DNA of 19,922 nt from CACEUX01 sp964404235 (lineage in GTDB: Bacteria; Fidelibacterota; Marinisomatia; Marinisomatales; UBA1611). Positions within the stretch are counted from its first letter, which is position 1. The number at the start of each line of letters is the position of its first letter. The stretch is from assembly GCA_964404235.1 (NCBI GenBank), contig CAYOJL010000038.1:1-19922 (forward strand). Reading direction: 5' to 3'. This document shows, in pieces, positions 1 to 8,069 of the stretch. The translations under genes and the position numbers were made by a program. Under the pieces are notes generated by a model that was not told the DNA's origin, did not search any database, and saw nothing but the letters and a program-made list of their open reading frames with translations.

Positions 1-545
1 ACTTTTAGATTTGGCGAGGAAAATATTTCCTGGACTTTTGTTGTTATCTCTGGAACATCACCATATTTAGAAAAATATTCTTCCAATTCGTAACCTTTAT
101 GAATCAGTAAAGTTGCATCTCCACCATCATCAACTATTAGGTCTGGACCTGTGCCATCAGGAAATGTAAGTGCTTGTAAAGTACACCACCAGTATTCCTC
201 TAGCGATTCTCCTTTCCATGCGAATACTGGCACTCCAGATTCAGCAATAACTGCAGCAGCATGATCTTGAGTTGAAAATATATTACAACTCGCCCAGCGC
301 ACGTCTGCACCCAATTCAACTAAAGTTTCAATAAGTACTGCAGTCTCTACGGTCATATGTAGTGATCCTGTTAATTTTTTTCCTGAAAGAGGTTTCTCAG
401 GTCCATATTTATTTCGGGTGGACATTAATCCAGGCATTTCTTTCTCCGCAATATCAAGTGCTTTTCTTCCATCCTCTGCTAGTCCAATATCCTTTACCTT
501 ATATGGTAACAGTTCGACTAGAGATTGGGTTAATGTTTCTGACAT
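1..545 (-). CDS. ahcY: S-adenosylhomocysteinase, N-terminal 181 codons (cut by window edge)
   Basis: This enzyme hydrolyses S-adenosylhomocysteine to homocysteine and adenosine in the cytoplasm, using bound NAD, and so closes the activated-methyl cycle. The frame reads from ATG at 545 without a stop to base 1. It contains the family signature CNIFSTQDHAAAV, preceded by TVETAVLIETLVELGADVRW, and later AWKGESLEEYWW and VDDGGDATLLIHKG, all typical of the substrate domain. Family members are about 430 to 470 residues, so the NAD-binding half lies outside the window. The start is well supported: AGGAG at 552..556 sits 6 nt before the ATG and overlaps the metK stop codon. Position directly after metK fits co-transcription and translational coupling. 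No internal damage is visible in the part seen. Confidence 0.96.
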   Translation of the reverse strand, partial: MSETLTQSLVELLPYKVKDIGLAEDGRKALDIAEKEMPGLMSTRNKYGPEKPLSGKKLTGSLHMTVETAVLIETLVELGADVRWASCNIFSTQDHAAAVIAESGVPVFAWKGESLEEYWWCTLQALTFPDGTGPDLIVDDGGDATLLIHKGYELEEYFSKYGDVPEITTKVQEIFSSPNLK

Positions 546-551
546 TTTTTT

Positions 552-556
552 CTCCT
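552..556 (-). promoter_or_regulatory. Ribosome binding site of ahcY nested in the metK stop
   Basis: The minus strand reads AGGAG 6 nt before the ahcY ATG. The metK stop TAG (555..557) shares two bases with it. This fixes the ahcY start and suggests that ribosomes ending metK help initiate ahcY. Confidence 0.75.
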
Positions 557-1730
557 ATAAGTTTTTAAGTAGGGCATCAACCATATCGGTTCTTTCCCAA
601 GTAAATTGTTCTAGTTCTCGTCCAAAATGACCGTAAGCAGCAGTTTGTCTATAGCGAGGTTTTTTTAGGTCTAAATGAGCTACTATTTCTCCAGGCTTTA
701 CTGGAAATACATCACGTGCCAGTTGTGTGAGAGTTTCATCATCTTTTTTCCCAGTTCCTTGGGTCTTAACATAAAATGATGTTGGTTCCGCAACGCCTAT
801 GCCGTAGGATAATTGTACCTCACAACGATCAGCCAGATCAGAGGCAACAATATTCTTCGCAATATATCTTGCCATATATGTTGCACTACGATCTACCTTA
901 GATGGATCTTTACCAGAAAACGCTCCTCCACCGTGAGGCGCATAACCTCCATATGTATCAACAATAATCTTACGACCTGTAAGGCCGGTATCTGCTTCTG
1001 GACCTCCATAAACAAACCTACCAGTACCATTTACAATAAAGTTCTCATTGTAATCATAGCCATATGAGTCAAGCACTGGCCTTATTACATGCTCTACTAC
1101 TTCCTTTTTAACAAATTCTAGTTCTTTTTTTTCAGATCCATACTCTCCCAGCATATCATCATGCTGAGTTGCAATGACTGTTTTATCAATAGATACAGGC
1201 TTACTATTCTCATAGTTTACCGAGACCTGTGATTTACCATCTGGTCTAAGCCAAGACAAGGTTCCATCTTTTCTTAACAGGGTTAATCTTTCTGTAAGCC
1301 TATGCGAAATTTGAATAGGGAGAGGCATCAACTCAGGAGTCTCTTTACAGGCAAAACCAAACATTAATCCTTGGTCTCCGGCACCTTGTTCTGAGATGTC
1401 CTCAGAATCTACACCCTGAGCTATCTCAGGGCTTTGTTCATGGAGCTTAGAAAGTACTTCAACATCATCAGGGTCTATTCCACTATTCGTTTTATGATAC
1501 CCTATTTCTTTTATTGTATCTTTAACAACCTTCTCAACATTTACGGTTGCAGTAGTTCTAATTTCTCCAGAAATAACAACCAAGCCTTTTGTTGCCAGCG
1601 ATTCACATGCAACATGAGCCTCATTGTCATTCGATAATATATTATCCAAGATCGCATCTGAAAATGCATCACAAGCCTTATCTGGATGTCCTTCTGTAAC
1701 AGATTCTGATGTAAATAAAAAGCTACTCAT
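555..1730 (-). CDS. metK: S-adenosylmethionine synthetase (methionine adenosyltransferase)
   Basis: MetK makes S-adenosylmethionine from methionine and ATP in the cytoplasm, releasing phosphate and pyrophosphate. The 391-residue product is full length for the bacterial family (about 380 to 400). The N-terminal motif VTEGHPDKACD (His15 and Asp17 for ATP and Mg binding), GAGDQGLMFGFA (about 115-126), GGAFSGKDPSKVDRSA (phosphate-binding loop) and the C-terminal GHFGRE are all present. The ATG start has AAGGAC a few bases upstream. The gene follows the methylenetetrahydrofolate reductase gene after 64 nt and precedes ahcY by 9 nt. The 64-nt gap holds a perfect TATAAT hexamer, so metK could have its own promoter as well as read-through from metH. 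No oddities were seen in the protein. Confidence 0.98.
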   Translation of the reverse strand: MSSFLFTSESVTEGHPDKACDAFSDAILDNILSNDNEAHVACESLATKGLVVISGEIRTTATVNVEKVVKDTIKEIGYHKTNSGIDPDDVEVLSKLHEQSPEIAQGVDSEDISEQGAGDQGLMFGFACKETPELMPLPIQISHRLTERLTLLRKDGTLSWLRPDGKSQVSVNYENSKPVSIDKTVIATQHDDMLGEYGSEKKELEFVKKEVVEHVIRPVLDSYGYDYNENFIVNGTGRFVYGGPEADTGLTGRKIIVDTYGGYAPHGGGAFSGKDPSKVDRSATYMARYIAKNIVASDLADRCEVQLSYGIGVAEPTSFYVKTQGTGKKDDETLTQLARDVFPVKPGEIVAHLDLKKPRYRQTAAYGHFGRELEQFTWERTDMVDALLKNL

Positions 1731-1753
1731 TCTTTGTCCTTTATTTGTGCCAA

Positions 1754-1759
1754 ATTATA
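1754..1759 (-). promoter_or_regulatory. Possible -10 box upstream of metK
   Basis: In the 64-nt gap between the reductase gene and metK the minus strand reads TATAAT, 23 nt before the metK ATG. I see no good -35 hexamer at 16-18 nt, so a promoter is only a possibility. The region is AT-rich and such hexamers occur by chance. If real, it would partly free metK and ahcY from the metH riboswitch. Confidence 0.25.
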
Positions 1760-1794
1760 AACCATAATATTGGCGGCGAATTTAATTATATTAA

Positions 1795-2742
1795 TCATGA
1801 ATAGTGTTGTGCTTTTATGCAAAATTCTCTGTATATACGAGCAAGTTCCTGAAGCATCTCTACGGATGATTGAAAATTATAAGACATGATATGTTCAACA
1901 TTCAAACCCACAGGTACCCTTAGATCATTTTCTTCAATATAATTTAAGATCTCATTCAAAACCTCAATAGCTACATCAAGCGAACGCTCTGTCATAGAAC
2001 CAGGCCTTGCCTGTAGATATCTTTCCGTATTATCTGGAATCTCTACACCTAACCATTTTAAAAATTCAACATTTTTTTGAGATGAAACAGGAGCAAAACT
2101 CAATAATATTCTTCTAGGAAAGGTGTCAAGTTCATTACATCGATCTTGATAATTATTGATCATTTTTATAATATTCTCTGAATCATAAAGAACTTGAGTT
2201 GTAAAGAACTCTGAACCATGGTCACTCTTTTTTATCAAATTTTTCGATTCTTCTTTTCTACTTGGGATTGCAATGCCACCACAGAAGATATTACCACCAT
2301 TTTGATTATACTTATCAGTAATTGCTTTAAGTGTCTCATTCACGGTAGGACCTGGATAAGTGACCTTACTTGATTCCCCACCTACTATAAACATGTACTC
2401 TATCTCATAATTGGTATTAGTCTCTTCCAACCACTTCATTTGTCTATCATATGGTTCATGAACCACTACGCGATTTATAATTGACTCAATTCCAACTATG
2501 TCTTGAAGTAACATCCCAAATTCCCTGGGTTCTCCACGCTTTTGATTTGCAACAGGTCGGTCTCCTCTTCCAACCTCATCATGAACTTCAGGAATATTTA
2601 TAGCATCTATATGTGTTTGGGATAGAAGAGAACTTATAGTCTCTGCATAGGAGTTTAAAGTACCATCCTTTTCTCTTGGAGGGAGTATCTCATAGGCAAC
2701 TACTGGCCTTTGCGGTTTTTTAACTTTATCTCGTATTCTCAT
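1795..2742 (-). CDS. metF: Divergent 5,10-methylenetetrahydrofolate reductase (MetF family)
   Basis: The product probably reduces 5,10-methylene-THF to 5-methyl-THF with bound flavin, supplying the methyl donor to MetH. Its 315 residues fit a single TIM-barrel MTHFR. AYEILPPR (16-23) matches the canonical FEFFPPR with the catalytic Glu kept (Glu18), FFTTQVLYD (179-187) matches the ITQFFFD region, GGIAIPSRKEE (155-165) lies where the barrel is conserved, and FLKWLGVEIP matches the C-terminal helix. It is odd in having VGGES (120-124) where classical MetF has LRGD, and INIPEVHDEVGRGDRP where MetF has VTYGA. It therefore belongs to a non-classical branch of the superfamily. Its ATG overlaps the metH stop by 4 nt (ATGA), the strongest contextual argument for the role. 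Another pterin-linked flavin reductase is possible but less likely. Confidence 0.82.
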   Translation of the reverse strand: MRIRDKVKKPQRPVVAYEILPPREKDGTLNSYAETISSLLSQTHIDAINIPEVHDEVGRGDRPVANQKRGEPREFGMLLQDIVGIESIINRVVVHEPYDRQMKWLEETNTNYEIEYMFIVGGESSKVTYPGPTVNETLKAITDKYNQNGGNIFCGGIAIPSRKEESKNLIKKSDHGSEFFTTQVLYDSENIIKMINNYQDRCNELDTFPRRILLSFAPVSSQKNVEFLKWLGVEIPDNTERYLQARPGSMTERSLDVAIEVLNEILNYIEENDLRVPVGLNVEHIMSYNFQSSVEMLQELARIYREFCIKAQHYS

Positions 2743-5700
2743 ATGACCCTTTCATTTTTTAATACACTAAAATATTTTGCTTTTGGATGGGCAAAATACC
2801 ATCCACAGACTGATGCTGCTGGAAACATTGCTCTAGACTCAGTTAGTTGAACTCCAATATTATCATTTACACTCAATAATTTCCATATCTTATCTTTTTC
2901 TTTATGGTCTGGACATGATGGATAACCAGGTGCTGGACGAATCCCTTTATATTTTTCTTTTAATAGCTCATCAAGAATAAAATCTTCATTTTCAGCATAG
3001 CCCCAATACTCTTTTCTAACTTTTTCATGTAACCATTCTGCCGCTGCTTCAGCAAAACGATCAGCTATAACTTTTACCATGATCGCATTATAATCATCGT
3101 TATCTGATTCAAATTGTTCTACTATAGATTCAAGGCCATGCCCTGCAGTTACAGTGAACATGCCTAAAAAATCACTACCATCAGGAGATATATAGTCAGA
3201 TAAAGAATAATTTGGATTATTTCCTTTGTCAACCATCTGTCTTGGAAATTCAAAAGCAATATGATCATTTAATATATGGATCTTCTCATTTTCAGATCTT
3301 GCAGGAAAAAAACCATAAACTGCTTTTGCTGTTAATGATTTTGATCCAATGATAGACTTCAATTGAGTCATTGCATCTTCATATACTTTTCTTGCTTCTA
3401 TTCCTTTTTTGGGATCAGCAAGAATAGATGGATAAATGCCCTTAAACTCCCAAGCATGAAAAAATGGCGTCCAATCAATATAATCTTTTAAGATCTCGAT
3501 AGGCATCTCATCAATACAATGGACACCCATCTTTAAAGGTTTGAATGGACTGTAGTCTAAAATTGGTCTTCTTTCTCTAGCTTGATCTAAGGATAATAAA
3601 GGAACATCTTTTTTATTTTCATAAAATGCATTTCGAATAGCTTTATATTCTTTTACACTAGAATTAATAAAGTCAGACTTATGCTCTTTATTCAATAATT
3701 TTGCAGCAACACCCACGCAACGACTTGCATCTTGAACATGAAATACATTCGAAGGGTACGTTTCTTCGATCTTTACAGCAGTATGCTTCTTACTTGTAGT
3801 TGCTCCTCCGATCAATAATGGGATTTTAAAATCAAGACGTTTCATTTCTGATGCCACATGCACCATCTCGTCTAAACTTGGAGTTATAAGACCTGATAAT
3901 CCAATAATATCTGCATTTACCTCTTTTGCCTTAGACAATATCTTATCAGAATGAACCATGACACCAAGATCAATAATTGAATATCCATTACAACTCAAGA
4001 CAACCCCAACAATATTTTTCCCAATATCGTGAACGTCTCCTTTTACAGTTGCAAGTACAATTGTACCATTTGAAATGTCCTGTAATCCTTTTTTCTGTTT
4101 TTCTTTTTCAATAAACGGGATGAGGTATGCTACTGCTTTTTTCATTACCCTAGCAGATTTTACAACTTGTGGGAGGAACATTTTCCCAGATCCAAAAAGA
4201 TCTCCTACTTTGTTCATACCATCCATTAGAGGTCCCTCAATCACTTCAATGGGCTTATCCAATGATCTCCTTGCTATTTCTGTATCTTCTTCTATGTATT
4301 TATCTAAACCTTCTACCAAAGAATATGCAAGGCGCTTTTCAATTGGAAGAGCTCGCCATTCTGAGTCTTCTTTTTGTTCTCTTTTTACACCTCTATATTT
4401 TTCAGCCAATTCAACTAATCTATCTGTCGCATTTTTATTCTTATCAAATAATACATTCTCGATAGCATCTCTAAGGTTAGGATCAATGTCATCATAAACT
4501 ACAAGTTGCCCCGCATTTACAATACCCATGTCCATACCATTTTGTATTGCATGATATAGAAAGCATGAATGCATCGCTTCTCTGACAGAGTCATTACCTC
4601 TGAATGAGAAAGAAAGGTTGCTAACACCACCACTAACATGAACCAATGGCATTAATTTTTTTATTTCTTTTGAGGCATCAATATAGGCTTTACCATATTG
4701 GTTATGTTCCTCTATACCAGTAGCCACAGCAAAGATATTTGGGTCGAAAATAATATCCTCTTCTTTGATGCCAGCTTCCTTCGTTAAAATTTGATATGCC
4801 CTACCACATATCTCAACTTTTCTTTCAAAGGTATCTGCTTGACCATCTTCATCAAATGCCATTACAACAACAGCAGCACCGTATTGTCTTACTAACATCG
4901 CTTGCCGAAGAAATTCATCTTTTCCTTCTTTTAAAGATATAGAATTAACAATGCCTTTACCCTGAATATTCTTAAGTCCAGCTTCTATAATATCCCATTT
5001 ACTAGAATCAATCATGATCGGTACTCTACTTATATTAGGCTCAGAGGCGATAAGCCTAAGATATTTAACCATGGCATCCTCACTATCTAATAATCCTTCA
5101 TCCATATTTACATCTATGATCTGAGCCCCATTATTGACCTGCTGAAGGGCAACTGATAGAGCCTCATCAAATTGATTTTCCTTGATCAACCTTTTGAATC
5201 TTAGAGAACCTGTTACATTGGTCCTTTCACCAATATTTATAAAATTTGTATCGGGACGAATGACCAATGGTTCTAGCCCACTTAATTTGGTATATGAATC
5301 AATATTTGGAATTTTCCGAGGATCTTTTCCATTAACAGTTTTACAGAATTCCCGTATATGGTCTGGGGTTGTTCCACAACAACCCCCTATAATATTCACT
5401 AAACCAGCATCACTGAATTCATTCAAATAACTGGACATCTGTTCAGGGGATTCATCATAACCGCCGAATTCATTAGGGAGGCCTGCATTTGGATATACTA
5501 AAATATTGGTATCAGCTATCTTGGATAGAGAATCAACATAGGGACGGATCTGTTCTGCACCAAGAGCACAATTAAGACCGACTGCAAGCAATTCAACATG
5601 GCGTATGGAATACCAAAATGCTTCAATAGTTTGCCCTGATAGAACCCGCCCACTAGCATCAGTGATCGTACCTGAAACCATAACAGGTATACTATCTCCT

Positions 5701-6296
5701 TTCTTATTAAATAGAGACTGTATTGCAAATAAAGCAGCCTTACAGTTCAATGTATCAAATACAGTTTCCACAAGTAGAATATCTACACCGCCATCCATCA
5801 AACCTTTTGCTTGTTCTTCATACGCAACCACTAATTCATCAAAATTAATATTTCGATATTCGGGTTTTGAGACATCTGGTCTCATAGATGCTGTTTTATT
5901 GGGTGGGCCGATAGCCCGACATACAAACCTTGGTTTTGTTGGGTCTGTTTTGGTGAATCTTTTCGCAGCCTTTACTGCGATCCTTGCTGCAGAATAGTTT
6001 AGCCTATATACAATATCTTCCATCTGGTAATCTGCTTGCGATATAGATGTAGAATTAAATGTATTGGTCTCTATAAGATCTGCTCCTGCATCTAGATATG
6101 CAGTATGTATATCATTAACAATATCAGGCCTTGTTAAACTTAGGATATCATTATTACCCATTAGATCAGAATGATGATCTTTAAATTCCTTCCCTCTAAA
6201 ATCAGATTCTTTTAGGCCATATGATTGTACCATGGTCCCCATGGCACCATCCATAACAAGTAATCTTTTATATAATATATCTTGTATTTTTTCCAT
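2739..6296 (-). CDS. metH: Cobalamin-dependent methionine synthase
   Basis: MetH transfers a methyl group from 5-methyl-THF through methylcobalamin to homocysteine, giving methionine and THF. All four modules are present in about 1185 residues. They are the homocysteine domain (LLVMDGAMGTM near 12-22; zinc ligands Cys243 in GLNCALG and Cys306/307 in GGCCGTTP), the pterin domain (IGERTNVTGS; MIDSSKW), the B12 domain (GDVHDIGKNIV with axial ligand His756) and the C-terminal AdoMet reactivation domain (RPAPGYPSCPDHKEK). I chose ATG at 6296 over the in-frame GTG at 6311. That GTG lies in the loop of the leader hairpin, and ATG gives the expected distance to the first domain. No Shine-Dalgarno motif precedes the ATG, which directly follows the hairpin's U-tract. 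It is the first gene of the methyl-cycle operon, under an apparent SAM-II riboswitch. Confidence 0.97.
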   Translation of the reverse strand: MEKIQDILYKRLLVMDGAMGTMVQSYGLKESDFRGKEFKDHHSDLMGNNDILSLTRPDIVNDIHTAYLDAGADLIETNTFNSTSISQADYQMEDIVYRLNYSAARIAVKAAKRFTKTDPTKPRFVCRAIGPPNKTASMRPDVSKPEYRNINFDELVVAYEEQAKGLMDGGVDILLVETVFDTLNCKAALFAIQSLFNKKGDSIPVMVSGTITDASGRVLSGQTIEAFWYSIRHVELLAVGLNCALGAEQIRPYVDSLSKIADTNILVYPNAGLPNEFGGYDESPEQMSSYLNEFSDAGLVNIIGGCCGTTPDHIREFCKTVNGKDPRKIPNIDSYTKLSGLEPLVIRPDTNFINIGERTNVTGSLRFKRLIKENQFDEALSVALQQVNNGAQIIDVNMDEGLLDSEDAMVKYLRLIASEPNISRVPIMIDSSKWDIIEAGLKNIQGKGIVNSISLKEGKDEFLRQAMLVRQYGAAVVVMAFDEDGQADTFERKVEICGRAYQILTKEAGIKEEDIIFDPNIFAVATGIEEHNQYGKAYIDASKEIKKLMPLVHVSGGVSNLSFSFRGNDSVREAMHSCFLYHAIQNGMDMGIVNAGQLVVYDDIDPNLRDAIENVLFDKNKNATDRLVELAEKYRGVKREQKEDSEWRALPIEKRLAYSLVEGLDKYIEEDTEIARRSLDKPIEVIEGPLMDGMNKVGDLFGSGKMFLPQVVKSARVMKKAVAYLIPFIEKEKQKKGLQDISNGTIVLATVKGDVHDIGKNIVGVVLSCNGYSIIDLGVMVHSDKILSKAKEVNADIIGLSGLITPSLDEMVHVASEMKRLDFKIPLLIGGATTSKKHTAVKIEETYPSNVFHVQDASRCVGVAAKLLNKEHKSDFINSSVKEYKAIRNAFYENKKDVPLLSLDQARERRPILDYSPFKPLKMGVHCIDEMPIEILKDYIDWTPFFHAWEFKGIYPSILADPKKGIEARKVYEDAMTQLKSIIGSKSLTAKAVYGFFPARSENEKIHILNDHIAFEFPRQMVDKGNNPNYSLSDYISPDGSDFLGMFTVTAGHGLESIVEQFESDNDDYNAIMVKVIADRFAEAAAEWLHEKVRKEYWGYAENEDFILDELLKEKYKGIRPAPGYPSCPDHKEKDKIWKLLSVNDNIGVQLTESRAMFPAASVCGWYFAHPKAKYFSVLKNERVI

Positions 6297-6322
6297 AAAA
6301 AAAGCCGGCACTAGGTCCGGCT
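6297..6322 (-). terminator. Intrinsic terminator hairpin abutting metH (expression platform)
   Basis: The minus strand reads AGCCGG, an 8-nt loop ACCTAGTG, CCGGCT, then a T-run to the metH ATG. The stem is 6 perfect pairs, 5 of them G-C, and the U-tract is 6-7 long: a textbook rho-independent terminator. It lies 14 nt beyond the 3' end of the SAM-II aptamer and is also the first terminator after pckA, so it can end the upstream operon as well as gate metH. The loop is complementary to the aptamer 3' segment (see findings). Confidence 0.8.
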
Positions 6323-6336
6323 ACTATTTATATTTA

Positions 6337-6387
6337 CCTTTTTAGCGCATTTATTTTAGGTCGCGGCAATACGGTGCAAAGCACGAC
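6337..6387 (-). promoter_or_regulatory. SAM-II-type riboswitch aptamer in the metH leader
   Basis: This 51-nt element should bind S-adenosylmethionine and switch off metH and downstream genes. On the minus strand P1 pairs GTCGTG (6387..6382) with CGCGAC (6365..6360), one G-U pair included. L1 contains ACCGTATTGC, and the 3' segment GCGCTAAAAAGGT (6348..6336) can make the pseudoknot (ACC with GGT, GC with GC). From memory of the Sargasso Sea metX SAM-II structure, the core ACCGUAUUGC and GCUAAAAAGG, with AUAAAUG before it, match almost base for base. SAM-V shares this binding core and cannot be fully excluded, but P1 and loop lengths fit SAM-II. The gene context (metH, metF, metK, ahcY) is what a SAM sensor should control. 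The remaining leader, 6388..6419, is AT-rich and shows no confident promoter. Confidence 0.92.
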
Positions 6388-6419
6388 TGCAAAAAACTTA
6401 ACTTATATTTATTTTAGAT

Positions 6420-8054
6420 TCAAATATTTTTTTTATTGGGTAATTTGGGACCAGCATCAAGTATTGCATCATCACCTAAATCATATTGTTGATAATTATG
6501 CTGGAATTTTTTGACTAGTTCTTTCGCAATATTATGATATTGATCTAAGTCATCCCAAGCTTTTAAAGGATCAAGTAAATCAGGCTCTATATCTGATAGG
6601 GTCGTTGGTATATCGAACCCAAAGTAAAGATCTTTTTCATAATTAACTTTTTCAATATCTCCATTAAGTATGGAATTTAAGATCTCTCGTGTCTTAGGAA
6701 GACTAAATCTCTTGGCCCCGGATTGTGCACTTGCACCCACCCATCCTGTGTTAACTAAATATACAGGGACGTTAAATTTCTCCATTTTCTCTTTTAATAA
6801 CTCAGCATACCGCAAAGGATGTAGGGTCAAAAAAGGGCCACCAAAACAGGGCGAGAAAGTAGCTGTAGGTTCAGTAATGCCTCTTTCTGTACCTGCAACC
6901 TTAGCTGTATATCCACTTATAAAATGATACATAGCCTGTTCTGAGGTCAATTTTGAAACTGGGGGTAAGACACCATATGCATCGCAAGTAAGAAAAATTA
7001 TTTTTTCAGGGTGAGATGCCATACTAGGCATTCCTTTACCTGAAATGGAATTATCAATATGATCTAAAGGATAAGATACACGAGTATTCTCTGTTTTTGA
7101 TCCATCTGTAAAATCAATCTCTAATGTGTCTTCGTTATAAACGACATTCTCTAGCAATGCACCCTCTCTAATGGCATCATATATATCTGGCTCTTCTTCT
7201 GGATTTAGATTGATCACCTTCGCATAGCAACCACCCTCAAAATTGAATATACCATCATCAGACCAACCATGTTCATCATCACCTATAAGAGGCCGAATTG
7301 GGTCGGTACTTAATGTCGTTTTACCAGTACCAGATAGACCGAAGAAAATCGCAGGATTTTTCTGATCCTCTTGTACATTGGCTGAACAATGCATTGAAAG
7401 TACGCCTTTTTGTGGAAGAAGATAATGTAGTACGGAGAAGATACCCTTTTTCATTTCACCACCATATTCAGTTCCACCAATGATTGCAATCCTTTTTTCC
7501 ATGTGAAAAATAATAAACGTCTCTGAATGCATACCAAATTCATCAAAACGTTCATTTGAAACATCAGATGCATTAATAATAGTAAAACCAGGTTTAAAGT
7601 TATCTAGTTCGCCGTTTTTAGGGCGTATGAACATGTTATGCACAAAATGAGCTTGCCAGGCTTTTTTCGCAATTATTCGTACGTTTAAAGAATAATTAGG
7701 ATCAGCACCTGCAAAACCATCAAATACATAGGTCTTGTTATAATCTGTTGAATTATAATAATCAGTAATTTTGCCATAAAGGGTATTAAAAATATCTTCA
7801 GATATCTTTTTATTAACTGGCCCCCACCATAATTTTTGATTGGAAGAATGCTCATCTACAATGTATTTATCTTGAGGAGATCGTCCAGTATAAATACCAG
7901 TATCAACCATCGCAGCTCCACGTAAACCAATCAGACCTTCATTATTATTTACTATATCATCAACGAGCTCTGATACAGATAGATTTCGATATATATTCTT
8001 TAAATCAGATAGTCCAAGGCTTTCTAGGCCCAGATCATTACCATTGACCTTCAT
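6420..8054 (-). CDS. pckA: Phosphoenolpyruvate carboxykinase (ATP)
   Basis: PckA converts oxaloacetate and ATP to phosphoenolpyruvate, CO2 and ADP in the cytoplasm, the entry to gluconeogenesis; some bacteria run it in reverse for CO2 fixation. The product has 544 residues, normal for the ATP-dependent class (about 530-540). Motifs seen are YTGRSP (Arg58, substrate site), GGTEYGGEMKKG (193-204, metal and substrate ligands), the P-loop GLSGTGKTT (239-247) and the second kinase motif DEHGW (260-264). RGITEPTATFSPCFGGPF lies further on. The ATG start has AGGAA upstream, just 3' of the xer stop (15-nt gap), so it looks like the last gene of the ileS operon. Downstream, 6388..6419 has no terminator before the SAM-II aptamer, so pckA transcripts may read into the metH leader. 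Confidence 0.98.
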   Translation of the reverse strand: MKVNGNDLGLESLGLSDLKNIYRNLSVSELVDDIVNNNEGLIGLRGAAMVDTGIYTGRSPQDKYIVDEHSSNQKLWWGPVNKKISEDIFNTLYGKITDYYNSTDYNKTYVFDGFAGADPNYSLNVRIIAKKAWQAHFVHNMFIRPKNGELDNFKPGFTIINASDVSNERFDEFGMHSETFIIFHMEKRIAIIGGTEYGGEMKKGIFSVLHYLLPQKGVLSMHCSANVQEDQKNPAIFFGLSGTGKTTLSTDPIRPLIGDDEHGWSDDGIFNFEGGCYAKVINLNPEEEPDIYDAIREGALLENVVYNEDTLEIDFTDGSKTENTRVSYPLDHIDNSISGKGMPSMASHPEKIIFLTCDAYGVLPPVSKLTSEQAMYHFISGYTAKVAGTERGITEPTATFSPCFGGPFLTLHPLRYAELLKEKMEKFNVPVYLVNTGWVGASAQSGAKRFSLPKTREILNSILNGDIEKVNYEKDLYFGFDIPTTLSDIEPDLLDPLKAWDDLDQYHNIAKELVKKFQHNYQQYDLGDDAILDAGPKLPNKKNI

Positions 8055-8069
8055 TTTATTTTCCTATGT

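Noticed and set aside
1731..1794. A second SAM-sensing RNA upstream of metK
   Set aside because: The 64-nt gap lacks the SAM-II core (no GCTAAAAAGG tail, no matching P1) and the SAM-I motifs.
4075..4497. Plus-strand open frames within metH, metK and the large secreted protein
   Set aside because: They lie antisense to strongly conserved coding sequence, have no recognisable domains and no ribosome binding sites, so they are treated as shadows.
6297..6311. GTG at 6311 as the metH start, adding five residues (MPAFF)
   Set aside because: Those codons are the terminator arm and U-tract; the extra residues have no family support, and ATG at 6296 gives the expected N-terminus.
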